Assembly: GCA_019114645.1 (NCBI GenBank) | Contig: DXFC01000099.1 | Span: forward strand, 1 to 9,254 | DNA: 9,254 nt | Source of the DNA: Candidatus Halomonas stercoripullorum | Lineage (GTDB): Bacteria; Pseudomonadota; Gammaproteobacteria; Pseudomonadales; Halomonadaceae | Direction of reading: 5' to 3' | In this document: positions 5,322 through 9,254 of the stretch, piece by piece | Position numbering within the stretch: position 1 is the first letter of the stretch | Layout of the letters: each line of letters opens with the position of its first letter | The notes under the pieces: model-generated | The model's input: only the letters and a program-made list of their open reading frames with translations | What the model was told of the DNA's origin: nothing | Database searches by the model: none | Position numbers and translations under genes: made by a program

Positions 5322-6046
5322 GCAGCTCCGTCTCTTTTGATGATCTTCCTAACATTGTGCCGGACCAATTACAGCCAATTGATGTCGAGGCACTGGCTGG
5401 GCCGGATGCGCCTCGGCACCCACCCAGGATTCTGGTGCTCTACGGTTCGCTGCGTGAACGCTCTTTCTCTCGCCTCGCCTCGGAAGAGGCCGGGCGATTG
5501 CTTCGTTGGTATGGATGTGAAGTGCGCACTTTCAACCCTTCCGGTCTGCCGTTGCCCGACGATACCAGCGCGGACCATCCCAAAGTCCAGGAACTCCGCG
5601 AATTGGCTGAATGGTCCGACGGCATGCTGTGGGTCAGCCCCGAACGCCACGGCGCCATGACCGGTATCATGAAGGCGCAGATAGACTGGATTCCACTCGC
5701 CCTGGGTGGCGTTCGACCCACCCAAGGCAAGACATTGGCGGTGATGGAAGTTTCCGGTGGGAGCCAGAGTTTCAACGCGGTCAATCAGCTGCGCATCCTC
5801 GGGCGCTGGATGCGAATGGTCACTATCCCCAACCAATCCTCGGTACCCAAGGCGTTTGCCGAGTTTGACGATGCCGGCCGTATGAAGCCGTCGCCGCTAT
5901 ATCTGCGTATCGTCGATGTGTGCGAGGAACTGGTGAAGTTTACCTGGCTCATGCGCGGGCGCTCCGGCTATTTAACGGACCGGTATTCAGAACGTGTCGA
6001 GAGTGCCGAGGCAGTCTCGCGTCGCGTCAATCAAAGCACTCACTGA
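5318..6046 (+). CDS. arsH: ArsH, NADPH-dependent FMN oxidoreductase of arsenic resistance
   Basis: A 242-residue flavodoxin-like protein. ArsH proteins oxidise trivalent organoarsenicals to less toxic pentavalent forms and have NADPH:FMN reductase and quinone reductase activities. The FMN-phosphate loop is GSLRERSFSR (43-52). Further family signatures are SPERHGAMTGIMKAQIDWIP (107-126) and GGSQSFNAVNQLR (147-159). The N-terminal extension before the Rossmann-like strand RILVLYGS is usual for ArsH and separates it from general NADPH-FMN reductases. The ATG overlaps the arsC stop by 4 bp (ATGA) and has a strong GGAGG (5309-5313) 4 nt upstream, so it is both coupled and well initiated. Its presence suggests exposure to methylated or aromatic arsenicals, although no arsM or arsI is in this operon. 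Confidence 0.96.
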   Translation: MSSSVSFDDLPNIVPDQLQPIDVEALAGPDAPRHPPRILVLYGSLRERSFSRLASEEAGRLLRWYGCEVRTFNPSGLPLPDDTSADHPKVQELRELAEWSDGMLWVSPERHGAMTGIMKAQIDWIPLALGGVRPTQGKTLAVMEVSGGSQSFNAVNQLRILGRWMRMVTIPNQSSVPKAFAEFDDAGRMKPSPLYLRIVDVCEELVKFTWLMRGRSGYLTDRYSERVESAEAVSRRVNQSTH

Positions 6047-6061
6047 ACCCAAGGGGCTTTA

Positions 6062-7372
6062 ATGCTGGCATTGGTTATTTTCACCGTCACCTTGGTCTTG
6101 GTGATCTGGCAGCCCAGAGGGTTGGGTATTGGCTGGAGCGCGCTGGGTGGCGCTGTGGTGGCACTACTCGTGGGTGTCGTGCAATGGGCGGATGTCGGTG
6201 TGGTGTGGGATATCGTTTGGGATGCCACCTTCACCTTCGTCGCGCTGATCGTTATTTCCCTGATTCTGGACGAGGCCGGTTTCTTCGCTTGGGCGGCACT
6301 CCATGTAGCGCGCTGGGGGAATGGCTGGGGGCATCTGCTCTTTCCGCTGACCGTGGTACTGGGCGCCATTATTGCCGCCTTCTTCGCCAACGACGGCGCT
6401 GCCCTGTTGTTGACACCGATTGTGATCGCCATTCTGCTGCGGCTGAATTTTTCTCCCCCCGCCGCCTTTGCCTTTATCATCGCCACAGGCTTCGTCGCCG
6501 ATACCACTAGCCTGCCGCTGATTATCTCTAACCTGGTCAATATCGTCAGCGCCAATTATTTTGACATTGGCTTCGATCGCTATGCGGCGGTCATGGTACC
6601 GGTCAACCTGGTCTCGCTAACGGCCACGCTCGTTGTGCTCTGGATCGCTTTCGGCCGCCGAATTCCGCAGCGCTATTCGGTAGCGATGCTCGATGCCCCT
6701 CAATCGGCGATCAAGGATTCGCTGGTCTTCCGAGCAGCCTTTCCACTGCTTGTAGTACTGCTTATTGCCTATTTCATCACCGCACCACTAGGGGTTCCCA
6801 TCTCATTCGTCACCGGCACGGCAGCGGTGTTGCTCATGGCGATTGCCGGGCGCTGGTGGCGACAAGGACGTGGCGCTGTAGTCTCGGTCACCGCTGCGCT
6901 CAAGGGCGCACCCTGGCAGATCGTGCTGTTTTCGATTGGCATGTATCTGGTGGTCTATGGGCTGGGTAATGCTGGTTTGACCCACTATGGAGCATTGGCG
7001 CTGGAATGGCTGGCACAGCAAGGCAATTTCATCGCCACGGTCGGTACCGGCTTCCTCTCGGCTATCGTCGCATCAGTGATGAATAACATGCCTTCGACCC
7101 TGGTCGGCGCCCTAGCCATCGATCAGGCCCAAGTACCCGTTGCTACACAAGAGCTGATGATCTATGCCAACGTCATCGGTAACGATTTAGGGCCGAAGTT
7201 CACCCCCATCGGCAGCTTGGCCACCTTGCTGTGGCTCCACGTTCTGGCCGGGAAAGGCTATAGGATCAGCTGGGGCCAATACATGAAGATTGGCCTGTTG
7301 ATTACCCCGCCGGTACTGCTGGCGACACTGGTGGCGCTAGCCTTGTGGTTACCGGCGTTACCTGCTGCATAA
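6062..7372 (+). CDS. arsB: ArsB, arsenite/antimonite efflux pump
   Basis: A 436-residue inner-membrane protein closely matching E. coli ArsB (429 aa), an As(OH)3/H+ antiporter of the ion-transporter superfamily, and unlike Acr3. Hydrophobic segments run throughout, for example 2-16, 25-42, 55-70, 91-109, 113-127, 133-145, 175-197, 225-262, 286-300, 325-340 and 409-430. Conserved blocks are FANDGAALLLTPIV (108-121), ADTTSLPLIISNLVNI (146-161), MNNMPS (340-345) and GPKFTPIGSLATLLW (377-391). No cysteine occurs in the protein; the single cysteine of E. coli ArsB (in NVIGCDLGPK) is Asn374 here. No arsA ATPase gene is in the operon, so the pump probably works alone on the proton gradient. AAGGGG (6051-6056) stands 5 nt before the ATG, and the gap to arsH is 15 bp. 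It is the last gene of the operon. Confidence 0.98.
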   Translation: MLALVIFTVTLVLVIWQPRGLGIGWSALGGAVVALLVGVVQWADVGVVWDIVWDATFTFVALIVISLILDEAGFFAWAALHVARWGNGWGHLLFPLTVVLGAIIAAFFANDGAALLLTPIVIAILLRLNFSPPAAFAFIIATGFVADTTSLPLIISNLVNIVSANYFDIGFDRYAAVMVPVNLVSLTATLVVLWIAFGRRIPQRYSVAMLDAPQSAIKDSLVFRAAFPLLVVLLIAYFITAPLGVPISFVTGTAAVLLMAIAGRWWRQGRGAVVSVTAALKGAPWQIVLFSIGMYLVVYGLGNAGLTHYGALALEWLAQQGNFIATVGTGFLSAIVASVMNNMPSTLVGALAIDQAQVPVATQELMIYANVIGNDLGPKFTPIGSLATLLWLHVLAGKGYRISWGQYMKIGLLITPPVLLATLVALALWLPALPAA

Positions 7373-7384
7373 ACCACACCTCAA

Positions 7385-7418
7385 CGCAAAACGGCGCCTT
7401 CCAAGGCGCCGTTTTGCG
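7385..7418. terminator. Bidirectional intrinsic terminator between convergent arsB and hemN
   Basis: A perfect 16-bp inverted repeat, CGCAAAACGGCGCCTT with its exact complement, separated by CC. The outer A/T part of the stem gives a TTTT run after the GC-rich core on either strand, so it can stop transcription from arsB (stop at 7372) and from hemN (stop at 7433). Confidence 0.88.
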
Positions 7419-7432
7419 CTAGCCATAGCGAG

Positions 7433-8818
7433 TCACACCGTGCGTGAGAAACGTCCTTCGTTGGGTTTGAGGTAGGCATCGAAAGCCATGGCCATGTTAC
7501 GCATCATCAAACGCCCGGCCGGCAAGACTTCTAGCCCATTCGCCTGAATGGCAACCAGGCCATCCCGTTCCATCTCGTCGAGCTGTTCCAGGGCATCGGC
7601 GAAGTACTCGTCAAAGACGATATCGTGGCGTGATTCGATCTCGGCGAAGTCGAGGCGTCCATGGCACATCAGTGTATTGATCACATCACGGCGCAAACGA
7701 TCATCATCGTTGAGACGATAGCCGCGCATGACCGGCAGCCTTCCCGCTTCGAGCCGCGCCTGGTACTGGGCAGTCTCCTTGACGTTCTGGCTGTAGCTGT
7801 CGCCAACCTTGCCGATGGAGGTAATGCCCAGGCCGATCATGTCGCAGTCGGCATGGGTGGAGTAGCCCTGGAAGTTGCGCTGCAGGGTGCCGTTCTCCTT
7901 GGCCAGGGTCAGTTCATCCTCGGGCAGGGCGAAGTGATCCATGCCGATATAGACGTAACCGGCGGCTGTCAGCCGGCGAATGGTCAGCTCCAGCAACTCG
8001 ATCTTGCGCTCGGGCGGCGGCATGTCCTCGGGGCGGATCAGGCGTTGTGCCTTGAACAGCTCTGGCAGGTGGGCATAGCTGTAGGTGGCGAGCCGATCTG
8101 GGCGCAAAGCGATAATCTTGTCCAGGGTCGTATCAAAGCTGGCCACTGTCTGCAGCGGCAGACCGTAGATCAGATCGACACTGATCGACTGGAAACCCGC
8201 GTCGCGGGCGGCCTGCACCAGCTCGAAGACCTGCTCCTCGCTCTGCTCGCGATTGACCGCTTTCTGCACATCGGGATCGAAGTCCTGCACCCCGAAGCTC
8301 AGCCGGTTGAAGCCCAGCGCATGCAATTCATGAATTTGTGCCGGCGTGACGGTACGCGGGTCGACTTCGAGCGAAAACTCGCGCTCTTCCACTGGTGCGA
8401 AGTGAAAGGCCGAATCCAGTGCCGTCATCAAGTCGCCAAGCTGGGCATTGCTCAGGTAAGTCGGAGTACCGCCACCCAGATGCAATTGGGTCATGCGTCG
8501 CGTTTCGTCGAACAGGGCACCCTGCACCTGAATTTCCTGTTTCAGCCAGTCAAGGTACTCTGCCGCCCGCTCGGTGTTGTGGGTAATGATCTTGTTGCAG
8601 GCACAGTAGTAGCACAGGCTCCGGCAGAACGGGATGTGCACATAAACCGACAGTGGCTTGGGCAAGGCGACCCGGTTGCTGCGCTCGGCTGCAGCCCGGT
8701 AGTCATCCTCGGCAAAGGCCGAATGGAACTGGGGCGCGGTAGGGTAAGAAGTGTAACGCGGCCCCGGGCGGTCGTATTTTTCCACCAACGGGCGGTTGAA
8801 CAGTTGATCGTCTTGCAT
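7433..8818 (-). CDS. hemN: HemN, oxygen-independent coproporphyrinogen III dehydrogenase (radical SAM)
   Basis: A 461-residue cytoplasmic enzyme (E. coli HemN has 457) that decarboxylates two propionates of coproporphyrinogen III to give protoporphyrinogen IX, the oxygen-independent route to haem. HIPFCRSLCYYCACNK (61-76) carries Cys65, Cys69 and Cys72 for the 4Fe-4S cluster, plus Cys74, giving the C-x3-C-x2-C-x-C pattern of true HemN rather than HemW-like relatives. LGGGTPT (114-120) binds S-adenosylmethionine, and GPRYTSYPTAPQFH near the N-terminus is also typical. I chose the start at 8818 because MQDDQLFNRPLVEKYDRPGP aligns with HemN N-termini. An in-frame ATG at 8884 would add 22 unlike residues and has no ribosome site. 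The chosen start has only AAGAGG about 12 nt upstream. An FNR/Anr-like box lies upstream, fitting induction at low oxygen. Confidence 0.97.
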   Translation of the reverse strand: MQDDQLFNRPLVEKYDRPGPRYTSYPTAPQFHSAFAEDDYRAAAERSNRVALPKPLSVYVHIPFCRSLCYYCACNKIITHNTERAAEYLDWLKQEIQVQGALFDETRRMTQLHLGGGTPTYLSNAQLGDLMTALDSAFHFAPVEEREFSLEVDPRTVTPAQIHELHALGFNRLSFGVQDFDPDVQKAVNREQSEEQVFELVQAARDAGFQSISVDLIYGLPLQTVASFDTTLDKIIALRPDRLATYSYAHLPELFKAQRLIRPEDMPPPERKIELLELTIRRLTAAGYVYIGMDHFALPEDELTLAKENGTLQRNFQGYSTHADCDMIGLGITSIGKVGDSYSQNVKETAQYQARLEAGRLPVMRGYRLNDDDRLRRDVINTLMCHGRLDFAEIESRHDIVFDEYFADALEQLDEMERDGLVAIQANGLEVLPAGRLMMRNMAMAFDAYLKPNEGRFSRTV

Positions 8819-8844
8819 GCTCGAAAACGGCCTCTTGAAACGGT

Positions 8845-8863
8845 GGCGTGGGCCTGCCACGCC
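8845..8863 (-). other. Hairpin in the hemN leader
   Basis: GGCGTGG and CCACGCC form a perfect 7-bp stem around a 5-nt loop, ending 26 nt before the hemN ATG. It has no T-tract in either direction, so it is probably not a terminator. It could affect mRNA stability or translation; the role is unknown. Confidence 0.35.
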
Positions 8864-8921
8864 TGATACACCACAGTATGACATTCACGACGCAGTAGCG
8901 TCTCGACAGCTGACGGCTCTA

Positions 8922-8935
8922 TTGCTCCGGATCAA
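8922..8935 (-). promoter_or_regulatory. FNR/Anr/Dnr box upstream of hemN
   Basis: The reverse strand reads TTGATCCGGAGCAA, matching TTGAT-N4-ATCAA at 9 of 10 conserved bases. It lies between the end of the NnrS-like gene and hemN, centred about 110 bp before the hemN ATG. With a class II position the start site would be near 8887. The corresponding -10 (GCTACT) is weak, 3 of 6. Anaerobic control of hemN by FNR/Anr-type regulators is well known. Confidence 0.7.
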
Positions 8936-8937
8936 AT

Positions 8938-9254
8938 TTATCCATTGCGCTCCGGCAAGCGTACGATCCAGACCCACAACCGCCAGGCTACCAGCAGCCA
9001 GGCCAGGCTCCAGGCCAGTGCCGAGCTCCATAGCAAAACCAGCCAGCTACTGCCGCTCTGGAATGCCCACAGCCGCAACAGTGCCGCCAGCGCGAACAGG
9101 CCTGCCAGCACCCATAGACTCCACTCCCGCTCAGGGTAGTGCTTGGCGCGCAGAATCACATGCCGCAACATGATGCTGCTGGCCAGGGTGCCCAGCGCAC
9201 CCACAGTGAAGGCATGGAGTGCACTACCGGTATGCTCTGGTGCCCACCAGCTGT
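8938..9254 (-). CDS. Probable NnrS-family membrane protein, C-terminal part (N-terminus outside window)
   Basis: The last 105 residues of a protein entering from the right edge. The visible part begins WWAPEHTGSALHAFTVGALG, followed by TLASSIMLRHVILRAKHY, two hydrophobic spans (WVLAGLFALAALLRLWAF and WLVLLWSSALAWSLAWLLV) and a short tail, VRLPERNG. The HAFTVGALGTL block, the paired helices and the tail resemble the end of NnrS, a haem- and copper-containing membrane protein linked to nitric oxide stress and denitrification. The usual R-x-x-LGHTGR-like stretch after the first block is replaced by LRHVILRAKHY, so this is a divergent member or a related family. An apparent GTG start at 9204 is internal, because the frame stays open to the edge. 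It lies on the same strand as hemN, 119 bp upstream, with the FNR box between. Confidence 0.55.
   Translation of the reverse strand, partial: SWWAPEHTGSALHAFTVGALGTLASSIMLRHVILRAKHYPEREWSLWVLAGLFALAALLRLWAFQSGSSWLVLLWSSALAWSLAWLLVAWRLWVWIVRLPERNG

Noticed and set aside
7661..8866. 401-codon open frame on the plus strand, antisense to hemN
   Set aside because: It is fully covered by hemN, whose motifs are unambiguous; the antisense translation shows no domain.
7433..8884. Longer HemN from ATG at 8884
   Set aside because: The extra 22 residues have no family match and no Shine-Dalgarno site; the start at 8818 aligns with other HemN proteins.
1..9254. CRISPR array, tRNA or rRNA genes, insertion sequences, phage defence genes
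   Set aside because: No regularly spaced repeats, no cloverleaf-like sequences, no transposase motifs or terminal repeats were seen on either strand.

Overview
The window looks like chromosome from a moderately GC-rich gammaproteobacterium, most likely Halomonadaceae or a close relative. The basis is protein resemblance: a split NrdJa/NrdJb class II ribonucleotide reductase as in Pseudomonas, a UbiT of the E. coli/Pseudomonas type, and a HemN N-terminus of halomonad appearance. The genus is inferred. No tRNA, rRNA, CRISPR array, insertion sequence or phage gene is visible.

Left part (1-2935, minus strand): ubiT - nrdJa - nrdJb, tightly spaced and probably one transcript. NrdJa/NrdJb make deoxyribonucleotides with adenosylcobalamin and need no oxygen. 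UbiT is an accessory factor of oxygen-independent ubiquinone synthesis. The 378-bp divergent spacer in front of ubiT holds two NrdR-box-like palindromes 31 bp apart and, nearer the gene, an FNR/Anr-like box with a correctly placed -10 element. The spacing suggests that the whole operon, ubiT included, answers to nucleotide state (NrdR) and oxygen (FNR/Anr).

Middle (3314-4432, plus strand): a soluble, membrane-free chemoreceptor with a C-terminal CZB domain in which the first zinc-ligand histidine appears to be glutamate. A hairpin terminator follows it.

Right of centre (4502-7372, plus strand): a compact arsenic-resistance operon, arsR-arsC-arsH-arsB. A perfect 9-bp inverted repeat covers the arsR promoter and start codon, and arsR may be translated from a leaderless mRNA. 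ArsC reduces arsenate to arsenite, ArsB exports arsenite, ArsH is an NADPH-FMN oxidoreductase acting on organoarsenicals, and ArsR represses the set until As(III) binds. A 16-bp-stem hairpin ends the operon and can also serve the convergent hemN.

Right end (7433-9254, minus strand): hemN, the oxygen-independent coproporphyrinogen III dehydrogenase, with a 9-of-10 FNR/Anr box upstream, preceded by the C-terminal part of a probable NnrS-family membrane protein. Thus genes for low-oxygen metabolism lie on both sides of the chemoreceptor and ars operon. All coding genes belong to known families. The parts most worth a second look are the regulatory layout of ubiT-nrdJab, the altered CZB domain and the arsR start region.
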